From assembly GCF_022012435.1 (NCBI RefSeq), contig NZ_JAKLUA010000002.1, forward strand, positions 496,001 to 560,000: a stretch of 64,000 nucleotides of DNA, written 5' to 3'. Shown piece after piece: positions 63,990-64,000 of this stretch. A model generated the notes under the pieces. It ran no database searches, was not told the origin of the DNA, and was given only the letters and a program-made list of their open reading frames with translations. The number at the start of each line of letters is the position of its first letter. The stretch's first letter is position 1. Origin of the DNA: Bradyrhizobium zhengyangense (lineage in GTDB: Bacteria; Pseudomonadota; Alphaproteobacteria; Rhizobiales; Xanthobacteraceae). Both the position numbers and the translations under genes were made by a program.

Positions 63990-64000
63990 TAAGACCGTCG

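Overview
The window is high-GC alphaproteobacterial chromosome, most likely Bradyrhizobium or a close relative. This is an inference from gene content: a CYP102-type P450-reductase fusion, a class III-like PHA synthase with a phasin, TPR-type nucleotide cyclases, and many NMT1- and Dpp-type ABC systems. The intergenic palindromes (CATTGCGAG type, AGAGCATGATCC/RIME type, CTCTCCCCGC type) fit the same group. No rRNA, tRNA, CRISPR array or transposase gene was found.

Layout. (1) 0-3 kb: two PfkB-type sugar kinases (the first cut by the window edge), a VOC/glyoxalase-like protein, two palindromic repeats and a TetR regulator. (2) 3.3-10.6 kb: a compact plus-strand operon with an NMT1/taurine-type ABC importer, an enolase-superfamily enzyme, a Gfo/Idh/MocA oxidoreductase, a DUF993 aldolase-like protein and a sugar isomerase-like TIM barrel. 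It looks like uptake and breakdown of an unidentified carbohydrate-type compound. (3) 10.7-22 kb: an accessory region with a retropepsin-like protease, a large B12-type radical SAM enzyme with a PqqD-like C-terminus, a 66-residue peptide gene ending in a poly-valine stretch, a broken copy of a potassium-channel gene, a cyclase-TPR protein, a (Gly-Ala)33-tailed haloperoxidase/PAP2 protein, a 952-residue HEIGH metalloprotease and the intact channel gene. Two RIME-like elements sit between convergent gene pairs here. (4) 22-30 kb: a P450, a split TPP-dependent decarboxylase, and a TetR-adaptor-RND efflux operon with a visible operator and terminator.

(5) 29.8-35.8 kb: a solute-binding protein, a CACHE/HAMP/GAF histidine kinase, a stand-alone receiver and a receiver-adenylate cyclase, apparently a sensory path ending in cAMP, followed by a CnbZ-like protein. 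(6) 35.8-49.5 kb: one minus-strand array of twelve genes holding two complete Dpp/Opp transporters around a cytoplasmic-looking gamma-glutamyltransferase and a DUF1028 protein, suggesting import and hydrolysis of gamma-glutamyl peptides. (7) 49.9-64 kb: a storage-lipid neighbourhood with a DUF6489 protein, paralogous alpha/beta hydrolases, a WS/DGAT acyltransferase, an epoxide hydrolase, a CYP102 fusion, a short PhaE-like protein, PhaC, a GNAT protein, a phasin with a strong palindromic operator, and a DUF445 membrane protein.

The best candidate for an undescribed system is at 11.26-13.83 kb. A consensus sigma70-like promoter drives a small peptide (13478-13678) with a leader-like N-half and an IVVVVVVVIVF C-terminus, immediately followed by a B12-type radical SAM enzyme carrying its own PqqD-like (peptide-recognition) domain. 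The arrangement fits a RiPP in which consecutive valines are modified, for example by C-methylation. That function is inference, not shown by the sequence.
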